From contig JAHIGH010000186.1 of NCBI GenBank assembly GCA_018900295.1, positions 1 through 12,441 of the forward strand: a DNA stretch of 12,441 nucleotides. The letters run 5' to 3'. Below the pieces are notes generated by a model, which searched no databases, was not told the origin of the DNA, and saw only the letters and a program-made list of their open reading frames with translations. Below, piece by piece: positions 1-6,814 of the stretch. Both the position numbers and the translations under genes were made by a program. Numbering within the stretch: position 1 is the first letter of the stretch; each line of letters opens with the position of its first letter. The DNA is from Patescibacteria group bacterium. GTDB lineage: Bacteria > Patescibacteriota > Microgenomatia > Levybacterales > UBA12049.

Positions 1-289
1 GAATGAGAATATCCCCGGTCGCAAGAACCACACCGCGATTGACATTTTTGGAAAATCCCGCTTCTTTTATATCATTATTTGAAACTGTCTTTCCGGTTAT
101 ATTCTTTTGCGTGATATTTGCAATAAAGTCCTTGATAACTTCTCCTGAATTATCGATTGATGGATCATCGGGAATAATTATTTCTATATTCCCCTTTTTG
201 TATTCCTTTACTGATTTTAAAACTAATGGTAAATTTTTCTTCAGTAAGTCTTCGCCGTTATAATTTGGAATGATTATACTTAGGTTCAT
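1..289 (-). CDS. GT2 family glycosyltransferase, N-terminal part (cut by window edge)
   Basis: Reading the minus strand from the ATG at 289-287 gives 96 open codons running off the left edge. The product starts MNLSIIIPNYNGEDLL, the first beta strand and helix of GT-A fold family 2 glycosyltransferases. An acidic segment (IIIPDDPSIDNS) follows at about residues 38-49, where the family usually has a nucleotide-binding DD-S-D signature. At about residues 80-95, GFSKNVNRGVVLATGDILI matches the family's conserved 'GF-x-N-x-G-x-x-A-x-G-D' stretch just before the catalytic DxD, which lies outside the window. It probably transfers a sugar from a nucleotide donor to a glycan or lipid acceptor at the cytoplasmic membrane face. 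The donor and acceptor cannot be told. No Shine-Dalgarno sequence precedes the start. It follows the YfhO gene in the same direction across a 178-bp gap holding a hairpin repeat. Confidence 0.85.
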   Translation of the reverse strand, partial: MNLSIIIPNYNGEDLLKKNLPLVLKSVKEYKKGNIEIIIPDDPSIDNSGEVIKDFIANITQKNITGKTVSNNDIKEAGFSKNVNRGVVLATGDILI

Positions 290-304
290 ACTGGAAAAAT
301 ATAA

Positions 305-310
305 ATTATA
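305..310 (-). promoter_or_regulatory. Possible -10 box for the GT2 gene at 289
   Basis: Read on the minus strand this is a perfect TATAAT, 15 nt upstream of the ATG at 289. A start site about 7 nt downstream would give a leader of roughly 8 nt with no Shine-Dalgarno sequence. A second box (TATTTT) further down would give a leaderless start. I see no convincing -35 box, and AT-rich DNA yields TATAAT by chance, so this is a weak call. Confidence 0.35.
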
Positions 311-323
311 TTACGTAAAAATA

Positions 324-439
324 TGTCATTCCCCTGTACAGGGGAATCCAGAAGTAAAAATAATTATTTCCTTATTAAGAAAATAGTAAATGCAGAAGGT
401 TATGTTACCTCCTGGATTCCCGCGTTCGCGGGAATGACA
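324..439. repeat. Inverted-repeat element with dRS3-like hairpin ends (repeat a)
   Basis: A 116-bp element has 28-bp ends at 324-351 and 412-439 that are inverted copies of each other. The outer 10 bases (TGTCATTCCC) and inner 10 bases (GGGAATCCAG) match exactly, while the 8-base cores differ: CTGTACAG on the left, GCGTTCGC on the right. Each core is self-complementary or nearly so, which makes each end a hairpin of form ATTCCC-N8-GGGAAT. This is the same pattern as the dRS3 repeat described in Neisseria. The 60 bases between the ends are AT-rich and non-coding. No clear target-site duplication is visible. The element fills most of the gap between the YfhO gene and the GT2 gene. It encodes nothing, so any mobility would need enzymes from elsewhere. 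Confidence 0.85.
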
Positions 440-467
440 ATGCCTAAAGTGAGTTAATTATATCTCA

Positions 468-2885
468 TTATAATAATGTATTATAGTATATAATTACATG
501 TTCACCTTTAGGAACAATGATTCCTCTAAAATTATAATCAGTTAGATAAATTTTTGTCTCCTGACAGTTATCCTGAGTATTATTGCATATTTTTGCATGC
601 CAGGTCGGATAGAAAGTGTCTGTAAGCACTAAAAATCCTTCTTCCTGATTGTTGGTTTTTACCGTTACTTCATTACTTATATATTTGGTAATTTCCGCTT
701 TGTTATTTTTATTAATAAACTTAGTTTTACTACTATCCCAATTTTCAACTATTGCTATTTTCCTTAAGTCAATATTTTTATCAAAGATCGCGTTTATTGA
801 CCGTTGATTATCTGATGAGGGGTAAATTTCCCGAATGAAAAATACCCTCTCAAATGCATTATTATTTTCGTATATTTTGGTCTCGCCCTCTTCAAATACT
901 TTTACTAATTTTGGAGACGAAAGATCAGACAAGCTAAGGATGTATTTAATGCCAAGCAAATCCGCTATCTTTGTGTCGTAATTGTGAGGAGTGATAATCC
1001 GGTTGAACCCAAACGGAGGACGGATATCCGGCTTGTTTCTTTCCATTGCGGCAATTAATTCACCGTATCTTCTAAGGTATAACGGGTCATATCCGTCAAC
1101 ATTTTGCAAATGATACATTATAGAAAAATTCGGGGGCAATATTCTCGCATCGGTTGTTATGATCCGTGACAAACCGGAATTTTTTTGAAGGAAAGAAAGG
1201 CCGGAGGAAGACGGGAAAAGATATTTACCAGCTGTAAAGGGCGTAAATTTATATGCGAATCGGAATAGGTCAACAATAGTAATTCCAATCATTAACAAAA
1301 TAAAGATTGTTTGTAAATATTTTATTTTGATAAAAAGAAATAACAAACTTGTGATAGTAATTAAGGAGAAGATTAGTGTAGGAAAATAAAGATTACGTCT
1401 TGCTACATTGATATTTTCAGATAATAATTGGGTTGATGGCGATGCAAAAGTGACAAATGCCCAAAGCGAAAGATAGACTAAAAATATAAAAATTAGCGGA
1501 TAGATTATCTTCCTTTTTTTGGGAGTACGGATAAAATAATCAAACCCTAACGCGGCGAGAATACTTAACGCAAAATCGGTTAGGAACAATAACCTTGTCG
1601 GCTGGGCGGTATTTAAAAAAGGTATTTGTAACTTGAAGGGGAGACCGGCGAACCAGGTCGGAAGTGCAAAAAAGAGAGAAAGAAAAAAGATACTGCCAAA
1701 AAAAAGCGTTTTCTTGTCAGATCTAAAGAATAAGGCAAAGAGAGCCATGATTAACGGGAAAATTCCGATATAGCCAATAAATTCTCCATAATTCCATACT
1801 CCCCAGTAATTGAGGGTTGCCGGATTGCCAAAGAAATCAGGCGCTAAAAATTGGACAAGATGTTGAGCAGGGAGAAACCAGCCTTCTTTGTGCCAATCAA
1901 GTTGATCTATACTCCGGGCGCTCTGCAGAAGCAATTGAAGAGTTGGGAACCACTGGATGGAAGCAAGAAGCAGAAAACAGAAAACAAAAAACAGAAATGT
2001 TATTAAAATTTTCTTTTGCCTGCCAAACTGAATCCACCTGGCAATAAAATAAGCTCCCGAAACTAAAAATAAATAGAAGAATGTCTGTAAATGCCCGGCG
2101 AAAAATGAAGAAGTTAGAGAAAAAATAAAAATTAACGGCCAGATCAACCTGTCATTGCGAGCGACCCAGCTAAGCAGGGGAAGCGCGGCAATCCCTGCCT
2201 CGCCGGCAGGCAGGCCGTTGTTGATAGAGATTGCTTCGTCGTCCACTATCGTGGTACTCCTCGCAATGACAGAATTCTTCGGCTTTTCAAATAACTTATT
2301 ACTACTTAATAATATTTTGTCTATTGACAATAAAATCAGAGGAAGCCAAAGGGTTACATGTCCAATAGTCCCCCATTCTAACCAGGCTACTGAGAATCCG
2401 CAAAATGCATAAATAAATGCACCAAAGAAACTTGAATATCTTGTGAGCAGTATATTTTTTAAATATAAATACATGAATATTCCTGCTAATAACGGTTGGA
2501 GAAGGATCATTACGCTCCACCAGGTATTAAAATCGGGTAAAAATAGGATTACGTTTAACGGATACAATGGGGCTGATTGCAGGTTGGCAAGAAGCGGAGT
2601 ACCCGCCATGTTGTAAGGATTCCAAAGCGGAAGCGTAAGAGATTTCTCTGTAAAAACAGCCAAAAACCGCCAGGGATATTGCTCGCGGACAGGATCTGTA
2701 ATCAGGCTATTTTTGAAAGGTATTCCCCTTGGATATTCCTTCGCGTAAAGATCCCTAAATGGATGATAGAGTCCTATTATCGTATCTGCCGGAATCGGCA
2801 ATTTTCCCTGAAGAAAAAAGGGGTAGAAAAAGAATAGAATGACAGCGCTCATCAAAGGTATAGGTAAAAATTTGGTTGATTTCAT
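468..2885 (-). CDS. YfhO-family polytopic membrane protein (GT-C-like), with repeat-derived insert
   Basis: An 805-residue membrane protein of the YfhO type. Known members are GT-C-like proteins that act on undecaprenyl-linked sugars to decorate surface polymers; the role here is inferred. A membrane helix at about residues 8-25 is followed by an outside loop with family motifs: D64-PVREQYPW, WNP at 88-90 and Q103. Many hydrophobic helices span about 122-540, with GHLQ at 264-267 and PDFFGNP at 349-355. A mostly soluble C-terminal domain (about 545-805) carries GYDPLYLRRYGE from 598 and the LVLTDTFYPTWHA segment near 752-764. The protein ends right after that domain, without the final helix many relatives have. 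Residues 206-246 are encoded by an inverted-repeat element and are absent from the paralogue at 6805-9054. No Shine-Dalgarno sequence precedes the ATG. It lies 103 bp downstream of the GT4 gene and is probably co-transcribed. Confidence 0.9.
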   Translation of the reverse strand: MKSTKFLPIPLMSAVILFFFYPFFLQGKLPIPADTIIGLYHPFRDLYAKEYPRGIPFKNSLITDPVREQYPWRFLAVFTEKSLTLPLWNPYNMAGTPLLANLQSAPLYPLNVILFLPDFNTWWSVMILLQPLLAGIFMYLYLKNILLTRYSSFFGAFIYAFCGFSVAWLEWGTIGHVTLWLPLILLSIDKILLSSNKLFEKPKNSVIARSTTIVDDEAISINNGLPAGEAGIAALPLLSWVARNDRLIWPLIFIFSLTSSFFAGHLQTFFYLFLVSGAYFIARWIQFGRQKKILITFLFFVFCFLLLASIQWFPTLQLLLQSARSIDQLDWHKEGWFLPAQHLVQFLAPDFFGNPATLNYWGVWNYGEFIGYIGIFPLIMALFALFFRSDKKTLFFGSIFFLSLFFALPTWFAGLPFKLQIPFLNTAQPTRLLFLTDFALSILAALGFDYFIRTPKKRKIIYPLIFIFLVYLSLWAFVTFASPSTQLLSENINVARRNLYFPTLIFSLITITSLLFLFIKIKYLQTIFILLMIGITIVDLFRFAYKFTPFTAGKYLFPSSSGLSFLQKNSGLSRIITTDARILPPNFSIMYHLQNVDGYDPLYLRRYGELIAAMERNKPDIRPPFGFNRIITPHNYDTKIADLLGIKYILSLSDLSSPKLVKVFEEGETKIYENNNAFERVFFIREIYPSSDNQRSINAIFDKNIDLRKIAIVENWDSSKTKFINKNNKAEITKYISNEVTVKTNNQEEGFLVLTDTFYPTWHAKICNNTQDNCQETKIYLTDYNFRGIIVPKGEHVIIYYNTLL
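2150..2271. repeat. 122-bp inverted-repeat element inside the YfhO gene (repeat b)
   Basis: The ends are perfect 12-bp inverted repeats, TGTCATTGCGAG at 2150-2161 and CTCGCAATGACA at 2260-2271. Each half folds on itself. The left half has ATTGC at 2154-2158 paired with GCAAT at 2188-2192. The right half has ATTGC at 2230-2234 paired with GCAAT at 2263-2267, plus an inner stem CCAC-TATC-GTGG at 2243-2254. A GC-rich hairpin CCTGCC-TCGCC-GGCAGG (2194-2210) sits between the halves. The element is much richer in G and C than the gene around it. It is read through in frame on the minus strand as 41 sense codons (2148-2270), with no stop codon. I see no target-site duplication. Confidence 0.88.
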
Positions 2886-2928
2886 ATAAATAATCTGAGT
2901 TCAGAGAATATCTGATTTTCAGGATCAG

Positions 2929-2971
2929 TGACATGAGATTCCTCGACTCCTTTCAGTCGCTCGGAATGACA
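2929..2971. repeat. Single hairpin repeat upstream of the YfhO gene (repeat c)
   Basis: On the minus strand this begins TGTCATTCCGAG and ends GAGGAATCTCATGTCA. The outer stem pairs ATTCC (2938-2942) with GGAAT (2963-2967). The inner stem pairs CGACT (2944-2948) with AGTCG (2955-2959) around a 6-base loop. It has the architecture of one half of repeat b, with C in place of G in the TGTCATTSC end and the matching change on the other side of the stem. It lies in the 103-bp gap between the GT4 stop and the YfhO start. The transcript there could form a hairpin, but no run of U follows, so it is not a classical terminator. Confidence 0.7.
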
Positions 2972-2988
2972 AAATTGTATAATATAAA

Positions 2989-4074
2989 TCATATAATTTT
3001 CTGTAATTCTTTACAGAATTTTTCGGTAGTGAACTCAAGACTCTTTTTTTGCGCGAGATTTGCCATTTGATCACTTAGGCTTTCGTCGATCATAAGTTTT
3101 TTTGTTTTTTGAATTAATTCTTCTTCTGTCTCCCAAAGAAAACCATTGATATTATCATCAATTATTTCCGGCTGGCCTCCTTTTTCGATAACAACGGGAA
3201 CGATTTTATGGGCCATTGCCTCGACTGTCGTTATTCCGAAGTGCTCTGCTCTTTCGGGATTTTTTTCTAAATTCTCCTGATAACCAGCCGCGTGCCAGTA
3301 AATTTTTGCCTGGTTATATAACTTCTCCAACTCATCGAACCCGCAGTTTTTGATTATTTTTATTGGTTGATCTTTTATCATGTCTTCAAGTTGACTCAGG
3401 TATTTTTCATTTTCTTTCAAGAAACTTACCGCGGCAATAAATTGCCAATTTCTTAATCCACCTTTTACCATTTGCCTGAATGCGTTTATCATAACTTCAA
3501 TTTTTTTTATACTATTACTATCTGACAATGGGCTATATCTTCCTACTGTTAAAATAATATTCTTCTTACCTGCCTTTTTTTGGGACGAAAACTTTTCGAT
3601 ATCACCAATATTCACGCAAGGTGGATAAAGAATTTTACTATTTGTCCGGAATTTTTTGTCAATAAATTTTCTTGTAAACTCAGAATTGCAAATAATCGAA
3701 TTTATTTTCATAAGTTTTATCCGGGATATCAGATCACCTGCTCTCACCCATTCCACAGGGAACTGAAAATGAAGAATTGTTCTTTTGGCAAGGGTTACCG
3801 GTATGCTTCCGTCACTTAGAATAAACAAAAGATCATATGCTCTTGTTTCAAATAAACGGTTAAGAAATGGCATTTTTGGAGAAAAAATATTGGGCATTAC
3901 TGTTGTTTTTGATAAGTCTATACGAAGTTTTTTGTAAGCCTTTTCAATAATACGGGGATCGTCCCAAAAAATTGTTACCTCATTTTCCGCAGATAGGCAA
4001 GATGCCGCGGTTAACATATATTTCTCTCCACCGCTTAAGGTATCCAAATACGGATCGTATATGCCGATTCTCAT
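2989..4074 (-). CDS. GT4 family glycosyltransferase
   Basis: A 361-residue GT-B fold glycosyltransferase of family 4, a retaining enzyme using a nucleotide sugar on the cytoplasmic side. The N-terminal acceptor domain starts MRIGIYDPYLDTLSGGEKYM; the glycine-rich GGEKYM loop at 15-20 is typical. The C-terminal domain begins near residue 172 with NIILTVGRYSP. The family's catalytic signature EX7E is clear at E277-HFGITTV-E285, followed by G299-G300 and E303 of the donor-binding end (KGGQPEII). Length is normal and there is no membrane helix. The overall pattern, including HAAGYQE near 261-267, recalls ALG11-like mannosyltransferases, but I would not assign the sugar. The start fits the family. 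It is transcribed divergently from the small membrane protein gene across a 77-bp gap, and the YfhO gene follows it. Confidence 0.93.
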   Translation of the reverse strand: MRIGIYDPYLDTLSGGEKYMLTAASCLSAENEVTIFWDDPRIIEKAYKKLRIDLSKTTVMPNIFSPKMPFLNRLFETRAYDLLFILSDGSIPVTLAKRTILHFQFPVEWVRAGDLISRIKLMKINSIICNSEFTRKFIDKKFRTNSKILYPPCVNIGDIEKFSSQKKAGKKNIILTVGRYSPLSDSNSIKKIEVMINAFRQMVKGGLRNWQFIAAVSFLKENEKYLSQLEDMIKDQPIKIIKNCGFDELEKLYNQAKIYWHAAGYQENLEKNPERAEHFGITTVEAMAHKIVPVVIEKGGQPEIIDDNINGFLWETEEELIQKTKKLMIDESLSDQMANLAQKKSLEFTTEKFCKELQKII

Positions 4075-4112
4075 AAATTATAGTACTACCATTTTATCAA
4101 TTTTATTTGTTC

Positions 4113-4142
4113 TTGCATACTCATGATGCTTCATGCTATTAT
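4113..4142 (+). promoter_or_regulatory. Extended -10 promoter giving a near-leaderless mRNA
   Basis: TTGCAT (4113-4118), an 18-bp spacer, and TATTAT (4137-4142) preceded by TG at 4134-4135, the extended -10 feature. The expected start site is near 4149, only about 3 nt before the ATG at 4152. The spacing agreement is visible in the sequence; promoter activity is inferred. Confidence 0.55.
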
Positions 4143-4151
4143 TTGTAGGTT

Positions 4152-4397
4152 ATGGATGCATATACTGGACTGCAATGGTATTATTATCCTTTGTTCGCAT
4201 GGTCGATCATGTGGACCGGAATTGTGCTGTGGCGAAGCGCCAGGCTTCATCAAAGAAATTGGTTTGTCGTCTTTTTGATAGTGCATACAAGCGGAATACT
4301 GGAACTTATTTATCTTTTTTACTTCGCAAAGAAAAAATTGACGATAGCTGAGATCAAGACCTGGTTTCGAAATATGTTCCTCGTAAAATCAAGGTAA
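4152..4397 (+). CDS. Small membrane protein, DUF5652-like
   Basis: An 81-residue protein with two hydrophobic segments, about residues 8-27 (YYYPLFAWSIMWTGIVLW) and 37-58 (WFVVFLIVHTSGILELIYLF), joined by a short basic loop (RSARLHQRN). The pattern 'W-x-x-MW-x-G-x-x-LW-x-x-A-R ... WF-V-x-x-x-x-x-x-x-GILE-x-IYLF' is what I recognise as DUF5652, a family of unknown function common in Candidate Phyla Radiation genomes. This is a recall-based match. The tail is basic (KKKLTIAEIKTWF, ending KSR), so the C-terminus is probably cytoplasmic. An overlapping frame (4133-4351) is also open, but only this one gives coherent membrane segments. It ends 20 bp from the convergent restriction endonuclease stop, and no hairpin terminator separates them. 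Confidence 0.78.
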   Translation: MDAYTGLQWYYYPLFAWSIMWTGIVLWRSARLHQRNWFVVFLIVHTSGILELIYLFYFAKKKLTIAEIKTWFRNMFLVKSR

Positions 4398-4417
4398 GAC
4401 AGTAAATTTTCTTAGGT

Positions 4418-5203
4418 TTAATAGCTTTCGATTTTTATTTTAGCTACTTCTTCAATTTTATCTGAAATTTTCTTTTTATAATTTTTTCCAACTTCATCAA
4501 AAATATTCAATACTTCAATAAAAGAATTTTTTCCACCCAATAAATCCCAATACTCCGATCCTATTAAAAAATCATTGGGATGATCCATCATATTTTGCAT
4601 TGTGAATCTTGAATATGGTTGAGGATGATATGGATTATAAGGAAATACTAAAAATACCCTAATCGGCTTTCTCTTTCTAGCAATCCATTCTAATAGTTTT
4701 ACTTTTGATTCCTTAAATACATCTATGTTTGGTTTTACGGTTTTTATCTCAAAATAATATTCTTCATTATCTCTTTTCATATAAAAATCTGCTATGTTAC
4801 CATCTTTTTGAAATTTTCCATCTATAGAAGAAGCATTTAATACCTCCTTCATCTCTTTGTAAATATTTGACTTTACTTGAGGGTTATTTCTTAATTCTCT
4901 AACTATATTGGCAATAACTGATTTTTGGTCTTTAGAAAGAACACTACCAACACCATACTTAGTAAAACATTCCTCTGAATTTTCACTAGCAATTATTTTT
5001 GATACATCCTCGTAAATGGACATCCCTAAGCTAGTAGCAAGAGAATGAATGAAGGAATAAGCTGCAACTTTTTTACTATCTTGCATGAGTCTACTTAGAA
5101 AAGGCATGGAGGTGCTTTCTCTCAGATATTTTTTTAATTTATTATCGATTTTTGTTTCTAGCAAGTTAATTATTTTCTGCTTTTGATTACTTGATAATGC
5201 CAT
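4418..5203 (-). CDS. TdeIII-like type II restriction endonuclease
   Basis: A 261-residue protein matching the TdeIII restriction enzyme family, whose characterised member is reported to cut GGNCC. Family features seen: a helical N-terminal part with AYSFIHSLATSLGMSIYE at 48-65, then the PD-(D/E)XK nuclease core with D139, E152 and K154 (FEIKTVKPN, 151-159), then KLLEWIARKRKP (169-180), FPYNPYHPQPYSRFT (187-201) and EYWDLLGG (217-224). D139, E152 and K154 should hold the metal ion, so the enzyme looks intact. The ATG lies 1 nt after the methyltransferase stop, which suggests translational coupling and makes the modification enzyme first. There is no separate Shine-Dalgarno sequence. The cut site is inferred from the family, not shown here. 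The gene is strongly AT-rich, like its partner. Confidence 0.86.
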   Translation of the reverse strand: MALSSNQKQKIINLLETKIDNKLKKYLRESTSMPFLSRLMQDSKKVAAYSFIHSLATSLGMSIYEDVSKIIASENSEECFTKYGVGSVLSKDQKSVIANIVRELRNNPQVKSNIYKEMKEVLNASSIDGKFQKDGNIADFYMKRDNEEYYFEIKTVKPNIDVFKESKVKLLEWIARKRKPIRVFLVFPYNPYHPQPYSRFTMQNMMDHPNDFLIGSEYWDLLGGKNSFIEVLNIFDEVGKNYKKKISDKIEEVAKIKIESY

Positions 5204-5204
5204 A

Positions 5205-6779
5205 TTATTTTAGATGAAAAATAATTTCCGAATAAGGAGACTTGTCTCTTTCAGTTCTATTTAATACCGGTCTTTTAAATTTATTTACTATTTTCAGCCC
5301 TGATTGCTCTGCTATAGCAGGATACAGATTATATTTATCATTTGCAACTATAAAAATATTAAAGCCTGGGGCTAAATATTTCTTACAGTTTATTAATACA
5401 TCGCTAATTCCTTTAATGTATGATTTTCTTGCATCTATTCCTTGCCCTTTATATAAAGGTCCTATTTCTAATTCATCTTTTCTATTAAATCCCATTAAAT
5501 CGTATGAGTATGCGTGCTGTTCGTGATAATCAATTTGGCCAACATATGGAGGTGAAGTAAATATACCGCTTATTTTTTGTTTTTGGAGGAGTTCATAAAA
5601 TTTTTTGTTTCTTTCTTTTATCTTTTCAAATATACTTACTGTTCGTGAATCATCTGATTGTAAATGCCAAAAAGCATCTGTTTTGAGTTTGGTAAAATCT
5701 TTTAATCTAAACAATGAATCATTTGCGTATTTATTAAACATTCCTTTTATAGAAAATATAGGCTTACAAATTTTTTTATGCTTAAAGCAATAGTAGGTTG
5801 TTGTCTGTGACGATTTAAGGGTAGCGAGATCTGAGTGCGTGGTAGCTCGACAAGAACGGATAGCTCTGCTTAATATAATAGCAAGTATTCTTTTATTTTT
5901 TGTATCCTTAATGTTTTTAATTAACCCAAAAGCATAATCTATTTCTTTTCTGATATTAGTAATATACCATTTATCTAAAAATGTTTTTTGCATATTTTGT
6001 ATTAGTCTAATATTATATTTTTGAATTAATTGATTATATATTACTAAAAATTCTTTATCTTTTTCTCTTCCATATTTATCTTCGTCAATTTCTTTTCGAT
6101 AAACCTTATATTTGAAATTAGGCGATGGGAAATATTTTGTATTAAATAAATTTAGATCACTATAAAGTTCATTCTCAAAAGATTTTATATTATTCCCTGC
6201 TTCAAAGGTTGTAACTGAACTTGTAATTGTACGAATTTCTTTCTCTAAGTTTAAAAAATCATAATCGTGTAGTTTTACTTCGGAAATTAGACAATTAAAG
6301 CGAGATATATCAATGCCAATTGAGTGCAATCCTAACTCATTTGCCTGTACCAATGTAGTTCCTGACCCCGCAAAAGGATCTAAAATAATACCTCCTTTAT
6401 TAAAGTAAGTATGAGTTTTAAATTCATCGACATGATTATCCAAAAAATATTGAACAAGTTGGGGAATAAATTTTCCCTTGTAGGGATGTAGCCTGTGAAC
6501 ATGTTTGGTTGTATCTTTTTCTCTCAGATAATCAAAAGACAATGCCCAATTTAAGTCTTTGCCTAATTTTTCCTTCCAGTGGATTTCTCTATTACCAATA
6601 AAAGATAAATAATATTTTTTTAGATCATCTATATCAATATGAATTGATCCATTTGTCTGATGTTTTTTAATTTTTCCATATTGGATTAGATAGGAAATAT
6701 TTGATGCTGAAATTTCCCTACTTAGATATTGCGATGCCCAATCGCTTGCTTCTTTTATAGTAATTAAATTTGTTTGCAT
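5205..6779 (-). CDS. Type II DNA methyltransferase with N-terminal helix-turn-helix-like domain
   Basis: A 524-residue S-adenosylmethionine-dependent amino methyltransferase. The cofactor motif DPFAGSGTT is at 134-142, and the catalytic motif TSPPY is at 408-412 (GIFTSPPYVGQIDY). SPPY-type motifs favour N4-cytosine methylation, but adenine methylation is not excluded. The 260-residue gap between the motifs is long enough for target recognition, so the order is cofactor motif, recognition region, catalytic motif. Residues 1-58 (TIKEASDWASQYLS ... IDIDDLKKYY) resemble a MerR- or excisionase-like helix-turn-helix, which could bind the target or its own promoter. The partner restriction enzyme follows by 1 nt. 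The gene is very AT-rich: 7 of 60 bases are G or C at 6001-6060. Its start lies exactly where its promoter predicts transcription to begin. Confidence 0.92.
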   Translation of the reverse strand: MQTNLITIKEASDWASQYLSREISASNISYLIQYGKIKKHQTNGSIHIDIDDLKKYYLSFIGNREIHWKEKLGKDLNWALSFDYLREKDTTKHVHRLHPYKGKFIPQLVQYFLDNHVDEFKTHTYFNKGGIILDPFAGSGTTLVQANELGLHSIGIDISRFNCLISEVKLHDYDFLNLEKEIRTITSSVTTFEAGNNIKSFENELYSDLNLFNTKYFPSPNFKYKVYRKEIDEDKYGREKDKEFLVIYNQLIQKYNIRLIQNMQKTFLDKWYITNIRKEIDYAFGLIKNIKDTKNKRILAIILSRAIRSCRATTHSDLATLKSSQTTTYYCFKHKKICKPIFSIKGMFNKYANDSLFRLKDFTKLKTDAFWHLQSDDSRTVSIFEKIKERNKKFYELLQKQKISGIFTSPPYVGQIDYHEQHAYSYDLMGFNRKDELEIGPLYKGQGIDARKSYIKGISDVLINCKKYLAPGFNIFIVANDKYNLYPAIAEQSGLKIVNKFKRPVLNRTERDKSPYSEIIFHLK

Positions 6780-6785
6780 ATATTT

Positions 6786-6814
6786 ATTCTAACATAAATA
6801 GAATTTATGGTGAA
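6786..6814 (-). promoter_or_regulatory. Promoter of the restriction-modification genes; predicted leaderless
   Basis: On the minus strand: TTCACC (6814-6809), a 17-bp spacer, then TAGAAT (6791-6786) preceded by TG plus one base (6794-6792), the extended -10 form. Counting 7 nt from the last base of the -10 box puts the start site at 6779, the A of the methyltransferase ATG. The upstream part overlaps the last bases and stop codon of the YfhO gene. There is no room for a Shine-Dalgarno sequence. Confidence 0.55.

Noticed and set aside
3..263. Open plus-strand frame of 86 codons at the left edge
   Set aside because: The opposite strand in the same bases encodes a clear GT2 N-terminus; the plus-strand product has no recognisable pattern.
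324..439. Classical rho-independent terminator between the YfhO and GT2 genes
   Set aside because: The hairpins are strong, but no run of T follows on either strand, so I call it a repeat; some termination effect remains possible.
2150..2271. Frameshift or sequencing error in the YfhO gene at the repeat
   Set aside because: The frame is the same on both sides and motifs before and after it align with the paralogue; the insert is simply in frame.
4133..4351. 72-codon plus-strand frame overlapping the small membrane protein
   Set aside because: Its product has no coherent membrane segments, and the predicted promoter and family pattern fit the other frame from 4152.
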